A stretch of DNA of 64,000 bases. Origin: Odontocerum albicorne. Its lineage: Eukaryota; Arthropoda; Insecta; Trichoptera; Odontoceridae. This document shows positions 23,501 to 35,325 of the stretch, piece by piece; the stretch's first letter is position 1, and each line of letters starts with the position of its first letter. The stretch covers positions 21,323,381 to 21,387,380 of the forward strand of contig OX463841.1 of assembly GCA_949825065.1 (NCBI GenBank), given 5' to 3'. The position numbers and the translations under genes are program-made. The notes beneath the pieces were generated by a model, which saw only the letters and a program-made list of their open reading frames with translations, was not told where the DNA came from and ran no database searches.

Positions 23501-24788
23501 TTGGGTGTACAAATAAGTCACCGCCGTTTGACAAAAGTTGGCGCCACCAGTAAGTTATGGTTAAAATTGTCAGATGTAAAATGTCATTATCGTAAGGTTG
23601 GACATCTGTCAACAACATGACCTTGAAATATTAGTGAATTTTTATCAGTATAACATATTTTTTTGTGTTCGAAAATGTCAAGTTTTGAGCCGAATAAGCG
23701 TCATTTGCGGGAACTTTTGATTTACTTCTTCAATTTGAAGAAATCTGCAGCTGAGGCGCATCGATTGCTTGTAGAAGCATATGGTGAGGCTGCCTTAAGT
23801 GAGAGAAGTTGTCGTGAGTGGTTTCAAAAGTTTAAGAACGGTGAATTTGACATCGAAGACAAAGAACGTAGCGGAAGGCCGAAAGTGTACGAAGACGCGG
23901 AATTGGAAGTATTATTGGATCAAGATTCGTGCCAAACGCAAGAAGAACTTGCACTTACATTAGGAGTGACTCAACAAGCAATTTCACATGGGTTGAAATC
24001 ATTGGGAATGATTCAAAAACAAAGAAATTGGGATTCATATGAACTGACACGGAGAAACTTTGAATGCCAATTTTCCACATGTGAAATGCTGCTTGCCAGG
24101 CATAAACGAAAGGGTTTTCTGCACCATATAGTCACTGGTGATGAAAAATGCATCCATTATGATAATCCAAAAAGGAAGAAATCATGGGGATCCCCTGGTC
24201 ATGCTTCAACATCTACGGCTAAGCCAAATATTCATGGAAAAAAACTCTTGTTGTGTATTTGGTGGGATCAGCTTGGTGTCGTGTATTATGAGTTGCTCAA
24301 ACCGAACGAAACCATTGCTGGGGCTGTCTACCGAACATAATTGATGAGATTGAGTCGAGCACTCGAGGAAAAGCGCGCCCACTACTACGCCAGACACGAC
24401 AAAATTATTCTCCTGCATGATAATGCTAGTCCACATGTTGCGGCACCGGTCAAAACCTATTTGGAAACACTCAATTGAGAAGTTTTACCCCACCCGCTGT
24501 ATTCACCAGACATTGCTCCTTCTGATTACCACTTGTTTTGATCGATGACGCATGGCCTGTCTGAGCAGCACTTCACATCATATGAAGATACCAAAAATTG
24601 AGTCGATTTGTGGATAGCCTCAAAAGATGATGATGATGACTGACGCGGTATTCGTATGCTGACAGAAAGATGGGGAAAAGTAGTGGCAAGCGATGGGTAC
24701 TACTTCGAATAAAACATGAGGTTCCGTTCTTTCACAATAAATGCCCATTTTTTTATAAAAAACGGCGGAAACTTATCTGTACACCTAA
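23501..24788 (+). mobile_element. mariner (mellifera type), full length but dead
   Basis: The element is 1288 bp. Its left end TTGGGTGTACAAATAAG and right end ..CTTATCTGTACACCTAA are flanked by TA at 23499-23500 and 24789-24790. It is a near-identical sister of 17203-18187, and retains the middle that the latter has lost. Confidence 0.95.
23663..24712 (+). pseudogene. mariner transposase with several in-frame stops
   Basis: The frame starts [18 protein letters not shown] and runs 225 codons to a TAA at 24338. It then continues in the same frame with further stops, near 24478, 24540, 24600 and 24642. Catalytic region: VTGDEK retained, HDNASPHV (Arg to Ser), [12 protein letters not shown] retained. 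A GAT-repeat expansion (KDDDDD) replaces the conserved KDEAFF stretch. The multiple stops mean no active enzyme. Confidence 0.93.
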
Positions 24789-24790
24789 TA

Positions 24791-25754
24791 CTTTATTGCA
24801 ATTATTCTACATTGCTGTGTATTTATTCAAATGATATTTTATAATTTCATAATTGTTTTAGAACTATCAAGATCTTTGAAGGTATATAATAGCTTTTTTG
24901 TAGACATATTTAAAATGTTATAGTGTATTATTTGAGTGTTTCATCTATATACTTCATGTATTTTAAAACCAAAAGTTAATGTATGTACTTGCCAATCATG
25001 TGTTTATTTTATTATTTGTAATTTTATTTTATTTGTCTGCTATTACAAGTTATCGAAGATATTTGGTTTATACTAATATAGAGATAGAAACATTAATTTT
25101 TAAACCAAGCCCTTTTAAAGAATATTTTAGTATCAAAACATTTCAGTATAGAGTTTTGTGATACTTAATTATGTTTTCTTCAGTTTCATTAACATATTGT
25201 ATATAGGTACATTTTCAGATAAGTAGCTTAAAAATGAGGTTTATATCATCATCATCAATAATACGTTCCACCAGGTTGCCATAAAATACCTTCATCTGAG
25301 TCATGATCTATATCTGACAAAATAATTCATTTTTGTTATATATACACTTAATTTTTCTTCATAATTTAATAGCTATGATAAAATTATTTTAAGAAAAAAA
25401 TCTATTTTATTGTTTTTGAAGTAAAACATGTCGGTGCTTTTCTTTATTTTTTATTTTGTATTTATAATTAAAATGAAATAATAATTTATTGTGATTTCAT
25501 GTCAATTTCTCTAATGAGAAACTAAAAGTCCAATATTTTTTCTTAAATACTTACCTAGTTTACATTAATTTATTATTAATATAATTGTGATAAATCATTG
25601 TTTTTTTTTAATATTTCCTATTTAATTTTTTTGTAATACTTTATAATATCTCAAAAAAATTGTACTTTATAATATCTCAGACTATCTTCATTTTTTTCAC
25701 ACTATGCCTTTCTAAATTAAGTGTATTAAGAACTCAAGGATTTTCATTATTTAT
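24791..25754. other. AT-rich intergenic sequence
   Basis: No gene supported. A short ATC-repeat run at about 25247-25258 resembles the simple-repeat tail of the retrotransposon at 30474-30940, but there is no coding sequence next to it. Confidence 0.5.
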
Positions 25755-25757
25755 TAA

Positions 25758-26256
25758 GGCCGAGACCACACCAAAGTGCTTCGTTAGGTGCTAAGCTAGG
25801 TTTTACGTGACTCATATACTAGGTGACTTCATGCCTGGCCACACCAAAGTGCTACGCACAAATTCATTTGACAGTTGGGAGCGGTTGAGTCAACACACGA
25901 TATCACTCTCAAACCAACCAATTTCATTACACTTACCAGCTTTATTTACTTTCTGTGCAACTTCATTCCAAAGTGATTTTATTACAGGTACATTTTTATA
26001 TAATTTGCTCGATGGGCTCCACAAAGGCTCCCTTTTATACACAGCTGTCATTAAAACTTCCGCCATCTTGTAAATTAACCAACACGTCTGTTCGCTAGGA
26101 GATTCACTTGATGACTAATCGTCATGCAACGTGGCGCGAAGCGTACAGTGTGGCCACTGCAATAGTATGCGGTACGTTAGTTCGCTAGGATATGTCGCCT
26201 AACTCGCAACATAGCTCTAAACATCAAACGAGGCTCCTACCTGTGTGGCCGAGGCC
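25758..26256. mobile_element. MITE, PIF/Harbinger-like, copy 2 (499 bp, inverted)
   Basis: Ends are GGCCGAGACCACACC and GTGTGGCCGAGGCC, flanked by TAA at 25755-25757 and 26257-26259. The body shares blocks with copy 1 at 19098-19607 in reverse (GGCGCGAAGCGTACAGTGTG versus its complement near 19210). It has diverged in the centre. Confidence 0.75.
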
Positions 26257-26259
26257 TAA

Positions 26260-28770
26260 CAGAAATTATATTTGTTATTTTTTATTTAGTACATTTATTG
26301 TTAGTTCATTTTGAAAATATTATAAAAATTTTCATTTCATCACAAATAGCAATTAAAACTGTTTAATGTAAAATTGCAAATATATTTTTTTCTCAACTGT
26401 ACAACTATCTTCAAAAGGAATTAGCAAAATAATATCAATTTGATACTCTTGATTAATTTAAGATTAAGGTTTTTTTTGTTCAAGTTTTATTTATTCTGGT
26501 TTTTGGCAATTTTCACTTGTCTTTCCAAAGACAAAGTGTTTTTCATGTTGAACATGTTATACTATGTTTTTTGTACGATTTAGTAGTTATTGAGGTTTCT
26601 TTATTTCACATTAATATAATTCACCATATGACATTTAGAACCACAAATTGAAAAGTGGGTGATTTAAATATCAAATTCAATTTAATGCTATTCTGACACA
26701 ACAAAGCTTAGTATTATTACAAAAAATGTGTTAACTCAACATAAATTTACATATTTAAAAGTTTGTCGGATGATTTATACTGTGTGTACTCGTATATTCC
26801 AATCAAATTTATGTTTAAACCCTGATTAAAGCATATGGGAGGTAACCTTGAAGTCAGTGCTTAACATGTGTTCTATAAAATTATTGTATTTCAATAAACT
26901 TGAATCTATTTTTTTTTAATTTCATATTTACCTAGAAGAACACAGTTATATTATACAAATAATAATTACTTAAATTTTAAAGTGAATAATTTTGAATATA
27001 ATAATTATGGAAAATTTTAAATAAATGCAAAATTTTTGCAGACTTGAAAATACGACAATAAATCATGTAAATAATACTTATGATTTGTAAAGAAAATAAA
27101 ATTTTCCAATATGTTACAATTTCAACAATACAAATTTACTGTTGAAGTTTTTATGCGATCATCTATTTTGTCATTTTCATATTTTCTAATGTGATCATTA
27201 ATAAAACAAGGAGACTCTCCTCAAAGGAGAAATTGTTAATATTCAGTTTTCTGTTGAAAATATTATTTGGAAAAAGCTTTTATATGACTAATGGTCAGTT
27301 GACACTACACTTTTCATAGGAAAAAATCTAAATATCCAATGCTTGAAAAAAGTAAAAAACTAAGTGCGAAACCGTTTCATTTCTGTAAACACAACAAAAC
27401 TTGAATGCGGTTTGAACACATATCAACTAGCATACCCACTCACCGCTTTAATATTTTAATATATTATTTTGAAAATCATCATTGTTTACAGTATCCAAAA
27501 TATTGATTTTATTCATTACTTCCTAATTTTATAAAAATACACTTTTTTAACATGACTAACGGTTATTTAATCCATTTTTAAATAAAGTAGATAAAACAAG
27601 TATTATTATTTTTATTTTTGCGAAAATAAGACAATTTTTCTTAATTATTGGAGAGAAATTGATTGCTTTACCCTTTTCTGGTATTTTCAACAGGTAATTT
27701 TACTGGAAAATTGTTTGAAATTAATTTATACAATTTTTTTTATATATTCCTTTGTAAGATTGTGCGATAAGCTGGAAATTCTCCTAAGGTTAAGAACAAT
27801 CGAGTGGTCATATGAAATTCCACACATTTTAGGATAACCTGCTAAGTGACACTACTTGCATCCTTTCACAAGGAAATATATAAATAATGAAATATTTACT
27901 ATTTAAGTAAATTAAGGATGAAATGACTTTTAGTAAAATAAACATGATTGAATTTACTAAAAGAGGTCAAAGCAATATGTTTATTTATAATAATTAATAA
28001 ATAATCTTTGTTTACAAAAAAATATTCTCATATTGGTTTGACCTATTTCATTAAAACATTTAGATAATAACCGTTTATTAATGTTTAAACAGTGTATTTT
28101 TATAAAATTAGATACTATCAAATAAAAGTTGCTTTATAAATCAATATTTTCGACATTGTGAAAAAATTTCATTTTTAAAATACCATTAAAATATTCTAAT
28201 AGCATTACATGACATTTGTTCAAACTGCATTAAAGTTTTGTCACATTTGCTATAGTGACTTGAAACTTTTCCATACTTTACCTCTTCGGCAATCATATTT
28301 AGAATATTTCCTATGTTTTCGTACTTTCATGTAGTGTCGAAAGAAAAAAATCATTTTCCTGTAAAAACTGGAAGTTCCTATAACAGGAACTTATGGTAAA
28401 AGGTGCACTATTATATCAAACAAATTTTAAATTAGTTTTGTAAAGTTTTATCTTCTATTGGAAAAAGAACATCACCTTTTTGATAAACAAGACTTTATTT
28501 TTACAAATTTAATTAACGTCTAATTTTTAAGTTTTAACTGTCATAGTAAAATTTATCTTTGCAAAATTAAAAAAAAAATTAAAATATCTAGTAATAATCC
28601 CAGGATTGTGCTAAATATGTTATAAATCAAATTATTGCAATATTTCAAAACCTAGCTTTCATTAGCTTTTTATGTCCGTTTGAGTAATTTTGACCTAAAA
28701 ATACAGACTCAAACTTGAAAAGCTTTTATATTGTATTAAATGGTAATGAATGATGTCCTAATGTCAATAA
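26260..28770. other. 2.5 kb of very AT-rich sequence, nothing recognised
   Basis: Homopolymer runs and short palindromes only. No open frame with motifs and no transposon ends. Confidence 0.6.
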
Positions 28771-28773
28771 TAT

Positions 28774-28987
28774 AGAATTCACCTTGTCAAGACTTTGATA
28801 TCATTTTGTCTATATTGCAGCAGTGAATGAAGGATTTTAGTCAGTCAAATAGTGTTCATCTTGTTGATACTAAATTTGATATGTCAGTCTCTATTGCAAC
28901 AGTGAAGGATTTGTTTCTGACAGTCGAATAATATTCCACTTGTCAAGACTAAATTGTATATCATCTCAGTTTATACTGCTGTAGAGA
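28774..28987. repeat. Degenerate tandem repeat, about 3 units
   Basis: Units share CTTGTCAAGACT, then a TATATCAT region, TATTGCAGCAGTGAATGAAG and GTCAGTC.AATA. They recur near 28782, 28858 and 28935 with a period of roughly 75-80 bp. Confidence 0.6.
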
Positions 28988-29156
28988 ATGGTGTTTGCAC
29001 TGTTTAAAATATTTCAAAATAAGTTTAATTGGTTAAATTTTATACATCTAATCAAAATAGATATTAAATTACAAAAAATTACTAAAAATAGGTTTTCTTA
29101 CAAACTCAAGCATTCCTATCTAATGGTTTTCCCGAAAGTAATTTCATATTTTTTTA

Positions 29157-29351
29157 TCAAATGCAAACACAATAATGCACCAAATGCTTGTAGACATTGG
29201 TTTTTGATATTTTCAATATCTCAGCAATTGCTCGTGTCGTTGAATGCTTGTTATTCTCGATTTGGTCGTCGTCAGTGGTAATCAGCCTTCCAGAGAAGAC
29301 ATCATCTTCGAGTGTCATATCGCCATTATGAATTCTTTTCATTTGACACAT
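29157..29351 (-). mobile_element. mariner-type transposase N-terminal fragment
   Basis: The minus-strand frame contains RIHNGDMTLEDDVFSGR, then DDDQIENN and RAIAEILKISKTNVYKHL. This is the linker and second helix-turn-helix of a mariner transposase (WFKRFRNGDxSLEDxxRSGRP..). No catalytic part. Confidence 0.6.
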
Positions 29352-29542
29352 ACAATGCTTACTGCATTATCGTCATACATATATTTTTTTGGTTTGTTTC
29401 ACATTTTTTCATCAAGTATCAAGAACCGAAAAAAACAACTTATTTTGTTCCATCTTCAAAATGATACCATAAACCCTCTCAAGCAAGTTGAGTAAACAAT
29501 GGCCTTAAAAATGTGCTTAAATATTACCTTACATGATATATA

Positions 29543-31094
29543 TTGGGTGTTAACATAAGTTGTGTCCGTTTTTTTCCAATTTAAAAATGAGCACCAAAAG
29601 TAAAACAAAATGGTAAATGTTATACGTCATTCGAAAGAAAATCTTCTCCTCTACAAGACATTGTGTTTGCTTTTACGTTACATTTATTATTTAATTTGAT
29701 TACAAGCCTTCAAAATGGAATGTCAAGTAGAAGAAAGTGAGCATTTTCGACACCTCCTTCTGTTCGCGTTCAATCGAGGGAATAAAGCTGCCAAAGCTGC
29801 TCGCGATATTTGCGAAGTGTACGGTGAAGATGCTACGAATTAAAGGACAGCTCATCGATGGTTTTTGCGTTTTGAAGACGGTAATTTCGACCTGAAAGAC
29901 ATGGAGCGTTCCGAACGACCAGTGGACTTCGATGAGGACCGCTTAAACCATATTATTCATGAAGATCCCCTTCAAACCACCGTCGAATTGGCTGAGCAGA
30001 TGAATTGTAGTCACATGACTGTATACCGCCATCTTAAATCAATGCGAAAAGTCCAGAAGTTCGGCGCTTGTGTTCCACATGTTTTAACCATGTGAAAACA
30101 ACAAAAATCAACGTTCGACAATTTCTGCTGGTTTGCTCGCACGTCATCGAGCTACGCATGGCCACAAGCAAAGGTTCCTCTACCGCATCATTACTGGTGA
30201 TGAAAAATGCTTTGAAAATGGTGATGAAAAATGTTTGAAGGGAATCTTCATGAATAATATGGTTTAAGCGGTCCTCATCCAAGTCCACTGGTCGTCCGGA
30301 ACGCCCCATGTCTTTCAAGTTGAAATTACCATCTTTGAAATGCAAAAACCATCGACGAGCAGCCTTGGCAGCTTAATTCCCCCGATTGAACGCAAACAGA
30401 AAGAGGTGTCGAAAATGCTCACTTTCATCTACTTGACATTCCTTTTGAAGGCTTGTAATCAAATAAAATAATATCATCATCATCATCAATGGCACTACAG
30501 CCCATTGTGGGCCCCGGCCTCCTCCAGCAGTCGTTGCCATTCCCCCCTATCCTGGGATGCACTCCTCCAGCCCCTGATGCCAATCACGTTTGCATCATTC
30601 TGCACCCCATCCATCCACCTAAGCTTTGGCCTACCCACGCTACGTCTTCCTTGGGGCTTGGAAAAGAGTACTTTGTTAGGCATTTCCTCTTCTCCCATTC
30701 TTGCTACATGCCCCGCCCAACGTAGCCTCCCAACTTTGATGTATTTTATAATGTTGGGCTCTTTGTATATGCTGTATAACTCCTCATTATATCTCACTCT
30801 CCAAGATCCATTTTCCTGTATGGGTCCGAATATTTTTCTGAGTATTTTTCTTTCAAATATTAGAAGGGAAGATTCGTTCTTCTTACTCAATACCCACCAT
30901 TCAGACCCATATGTGAGGACAGGTCGTAGCAGTGTCTTATAAATAAAATAATATATGTAATGTAAAAGCAAACACAATATCTTATAGAGCAGAAAATTTT
31001 CTTTCGAATGACGATAACCTTAACCATTTTGTTTTATTTTTGGTGCTCATTTTTAAATTGGAAAAAAACGGATACAACTTATGTTAACACCTAA
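29543..31094. mobile_element. Foldback mariner (inverted duplicate arms) with nested insertion
   Basis: The outer ends are TTGGGTGTTAACATAAGTTG at the left and the inverted ..CAACTTATGTTAACACCTAA at the right, flanked by TA at 29541-29542 and 31095-31096. Both arms contain the same 5' leader and transposase N terminus. The left arm, plus strand, has ECQVEESEHFRHLLLFAFNR, DGNFDLKDMERSERPVDFDE and a helix-turn-helix. The right arm, minus strand, has HFKDGNFNLKDMGRSGRPVD. Only fragments of the catalytic region remain near 30150-30230 (ITGDEK twice, in damaged form). The right arm is split by a retrotransposon at 30474-30940. Confidence 0.88.
30474..30940 (-). mobile_element. 5'-truncated non-LTR retrotransposon with target-site duplication
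   Basis: It is inserted into the right arm of the foldback mariner. The 14-bp duplication AAATAAAATAATAT lies on both sides (30461-30474 and 30941-30954). The minus-strand frame is the C-terminal end of a reverse-transcriptase ORF: LLRPVLTYGSEWWVLSKK, then LRWAGHVARM, GRPKLRWMDGV and the stop after EAGAHNGL. The 3' tail is a TGA/ATG simple repeat instead of poly(A). Confidence 0.92.
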
Positions 31095-31096
31095 TA

Positions 31097-31424
31097 CATT
31101 CAACATGTTTAGAAGCAAAAAAAAATTTGTCCTTGCGACATCTATCTGAAAAATATGAAACTATTTTCCTCACAACCTATTGAAATACCCATTTACTAAT
31201 GTAATTATAATTACACATAATATATATTACAAAATACAGGTATGTATGTACACAATGTTTTTTTTCCATTTTTCTCGTGACTTATTCTCTGGGATATGAA
31301 AATCATCACCTCGTAAATTATGCTCAAGTTATAGACTTAGAAATAACAAAAACGGTATATTTCTATCAAATAGTATATTTTCATCAATCATTGTTAAACT
31401 TTATTTTTTACCGATATCTCTTAA
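31097..31424. other. AT-rich spacer
   Basis: No feature recognised. Confidence 0.5.
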
Positions 31425-33170
31425 ACATTTTTTTTTTTCTGGGTTACAATCCTAGGATTGGTCTGCACCAAACACTCGATCCCTCCACTCATCTCTGTCA
31501 TCCACCAGTCTCTTCATCTCCTGGTAGCTCCCACAGCGCACATCCCGGATCACCTGATGTGCGCTGGTCCTGGTCCATGTAGCTATATCTAGCGCGGCCT
31601 CTATAGTTATTGCCCTCAATCATTCCCTCGACGATGGTGAGGAGCAAGCCTGGGTGCCTGATGTTATGGCCTATCCAACTGGATCGTTGTTGGGCAACTT
31701 TATTTAGGAGTTGCCTTGTTTCTCCAACCCCGCTCAATACCTCATCGTTTCGGATGTGATCTGACAAATGAACCCTGGCCATGCGCCTGTAGCACCACAT
31801 CTCAAAGGCAGCCAGACGCCCGGACTTGAGGACCGAGCCAGCCAGAGGCCCGGACTGGAGCTCTGCCTGATGGTCCACATTTCGCAGCCATACAGCAGCA
31901 CACTCCAGACAAGAGTTTTCACTAAATTCTTCCTAACATTGATATAAATGTTAGGATATTCAAATATCTTGGATTTCTTGTTAAAAGCAACTCTTACCTG
32001 TTGAACCCTACTTATTATTTCTGCCTTTGATCGGCCATCTTGGGATACTCTGCTGCCTAAGTAAACAAATTCCCTCTCTTGCTTAACACTGACGCCACCC
32101 AGAAAACACTCGCGGTCACCTCCTCTCTTCCAGCAACCATACATTTTGTTTTGTCTTTGTTTATTTTCATATTGTAATTGGATGACAAAACATTTTCCAT
32201 CTTTCTTAAGGCCTCATTCAATTCCTATTCCGTCTCCGCAAGCAGTGTAATATCGTCGGCATATCTTATCATGTCAATCTTTCTCCCCTGGATCCTCACG
32301 CCGGGCCAATCTCACATCTCCTCCTTCATCTTGTCGATAGCCTGCTGTATATAACAATTGAACAATGTCGGTGACATCGAGCATCCCTGTCTCACTCCCT
32401 GACTAACACTAGCCTCAGCACTGCTGTCTCTATATAGTTGTGCTGGGTTTTTTTGGTAATGTTTTTATTAGGCATTTGATAAAATCCTCAGGTAATTCTC
32501 CCATGTCATATATTCGGCAAACAAGTCTGTATAGTGTGTCAAGTGTACCGCTGCCTGCACATTTAAGCAGTTCCGATGGGATATTCTCTATTCCAGGTGC
32601 TTTGTTGTCCTTCAATCTTGAGATAGCATTATCAAATTCACATCTCAGAATAGCATGTCCATTATTTTCTACATCCGCTTCTGCTTCTAAAGCATCATTT
32701 TCTGTGATTACACTCTCTCTTTTGTAGAGTTCTTCCAGATATTCCTTCCATCTTTTCACAATCATTTCGTCCTCAAAAAGGAGTTTCCCGTTTTGATCCT
32801 GGATGGCACCTCTTGTCTTGGTTCTACCATTGAAAAAATTCTTTATTTCAGAGTATGCTGTCTCCAGCTTTCTTTGTTCAATATCTCTGTTTATTTTCAG
32901 ACACTTCCAGTTCTCCTTCGCCTTTCTGGACTCCCTATTGATCCTGTTTCTCAATATTCTGTATTATCTATTTCTCTCTTCCGTTGTAGAGTTTTTCAGT
33001 AATCTTCTCTCTTCAATCATTCCCTGGATACCGTCTGTGCCCCATACTATCCTGGCTTGCGGTCTTACTCTTTCTATTTCCCCGTTTGCTGCTGTGCTTA
33101 TTCTATCTTTTATCCTTTCCCACACTTTGTCCACATCGTCATTGTTATCAAAATCACATAGCTGAATAAA
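31425..33170 (-). pseudogene. Non-LTR retrotransposon relic with RT domain
   Basis: Minus-strand order: IVWGTDGIQGMIEE, an open frame of 174 codons (32954-32430) with KENWKCLKINRD and KDNKAPGIENIPSELLK (RT motif with APGxDxIPxELLK). After frame changes come VRQGCSMSPTLFNCYIQQAI, catalytic MIRYADDITLLAE near 32240-32280, and FVYLGSRVSQDG with [14 protein letters not shown] (32144-31880). The end is degenerate (WGDPGCALWELPGDEE type) before an A-run near 31438. A short near-duplicate at 31800-31860 (SSPGLWLARSSSPGVWL) damages it further. There is no endonuclease, so the copy is 5'-truncated. Confidence 0.85.
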
Positions 33171-33730
33171 TCATTTATGATTAATAACCAATCCTTTGAT
33201 ATTTATCGTCAAAATGTATACTGTAAAAAGTTTGTAATAACCAAAAACATCTTATAGACATATCTCGATTTAAAAATGTCGCATTTATTTTTTTAGTCTT
33301 AAACATATTGTGTTATCATAAGAACCTACTAAAAAAAATTCAAAACCGACCACAGCCATTTTCTTACTCCATATTTTTTTTTGTTTATAAATGGCATTAC
33401 ATAAGACCCATTAATTTTGCAATGGGTTATCTAAATTTATGAATTTGTGTATTATTTATAGATTTACTCGGAAAATCTGTTAAATAACTGTCTTTCCTTA
33501 TGACATAACTAAGTATAAGACAAAATGAATTTAAAATCTGTTGACAAAAATAAATGAAGTATTTAAAAAAAATTTTAAAGTAATAATAAAGATATTTATA
33601 AGCAGTAAGTAAAATTCAACATGCATGCCCATTTAAGTATTTAATACAAGTAAGGAATATTGCTAATTGATGAATCATAAGTTTGAATTATATTTCATTT
33701 ATTTATTATTTAAAGTTAAAATGAGTTGAA
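33171..33730. other. AT-rich sequence
   Basis: No feature recognised. Confidence 0.5.
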
Positions 33731-33732
33731 TA

Positions 33733-33974
33733 CAGGTATCCCTTGTTATATGTAATTTTGTTATAACTGGATTTAAATAAAATCAAGAATTTTTTTCGCA
33801 ATCATCCTATGAGTGATGAAGTTACGTGTGCACAGCGTGCATTATTCAATCTCTCTAGCGGTAGAGTTAGCAATTTGTGTCATACCTATTTCAATATATC
33901 TTAAGATTAAAATGTTTTTATAGTTATACGATTTTTTCTAAAACCAACTGATCGCATAAAGTGAGGAATACCTG
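33733..33974. mobile_element. MITE of the pogo/Tigger kind (242 bp)
   Basis: Ends CAGGTATCCCTTGTTATA and inverted ..CATAAAGTGAGGAATACCTG are flanked by TA at 33731-33732 and 33975-33976. CAGGTAT-type ends with a TA duplication are typical of pogo-group elements. Non-coding. Confidence 0.75.
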
Positions 33975-33976
33975 TA

Positions 33977-35323
33977 TTAAATTTTTATGATTATAGGGCA
34001 AGTACATAATTTAACCAATGCTATTCTATGGCTACAATTGAAGATGGGATGGTTCTAGTAGGACATGATTACGAAATAAACAAAATAGTTTTTTATAAAC
34101 CTTTTTATTGATTAATGTAGAAATACATATTTGAAATGAATCTACTTATGTATGACTGTATCCCTACTTCAAAAATGTTTTGAATAATTATTGAGTTAAA
34201 TAACTTTGGAATTGTCATGACCTCAGTCTAATACTGCATATGTATGATTGATATTTCAAACCAAACATTATTTCTATTATGTACACATGTTGTCTCATGC
34301 ATGCTATTCTTCAAAGTTCTTTTATTTTTAACATTTTTATTCCTGTTACAAAACATTATTTTTTTATGTACTTACTTTAGAATGTATTATTACTGAAAAG
34401 GCCATAATTTAAATGTGATATAGTAATAGACTGAGTGGAAAAATATTGGCTACCAGTAACGAGTTCGAAGGAAATCAAATAGATTTTTGTAAATCAATAA
34501 GTCAATTTCCTTAAATTTTTAAAAAGAAGAACTTCAATATTTATGAATGACTGATATATATTTTTATTATTCAAAGATCTTTAAGGCTAGTATAACTTAA
34601 GAGATCATAATAGTTTATTTTTTTTAACTACTGAAAGGTAAACTCGAGGTTTACTAAACTTTCAATATATGACCTCCTTATAACAAAGATTGAAAATTGA
34701 AAAAGTAAGTTCATAAAATTTCATTTTTCAGTAGTTTAAATTAGATATTTTGTGTAGTCATGTTCGAACAGGTTTTATTAAGATTTGATTAGGTGATAAA
34801 TTCAATAAAGAAGATCGATTGTTTTCAAAATCATTTAATGTAATTTTGTTTTATTGCTTATGATTGTGTCTAATAATTTTAATCCTTATGATTGTGTCTA
34901 ATAATTTTAATAAAGTTTTAGATTATAAAACACAATTGTATAATCCTGAACTAAAGTTTTTCTTTTTTTAAATCACTCTTAATATTGAATTTATCACAAA
35001 AATAGATATTTATTTTGTATATGTATATATAATATTAATATTTGAGTTGAAATACATCACAAGCTTAATGTAATGTTACTTCATATTTTATTGTCAGAAC
35101 CAACTTCAATTTAATTTGTTCCTTACCACACAAAAAATAATTTGATCCTACACTCGATAGATTTAAATTATTTTTCACACATAGACCTTCATCAAGCCCT
35201 TTTGGAGTAGGTAAAGATAATAGATCTAAATACCTTTCTTACCATGCACAAGCCTTTGCCTAGTCCATATCCATAAATCTCATCATACATACTCTTCTTT
35301 TTCTTACATTTCTCACCTTTACA
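33977..35323. other. AT-rich intergenic sequence with one short tandem duplication
   Basis: At 34857-34912 a unit beginning CTTATGATTGTGTCTAATAA occurs twice in tandem. Nothing else recognised. Confidence 0.6.
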
Positions 35324-35325
35324 TA

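Noticed and set aside
32440..33165. Plus-strand frames of 95-120 codons
   Set aside because: Shadows of the minus-strand reverse-transcriptase frame at 32954-32430.
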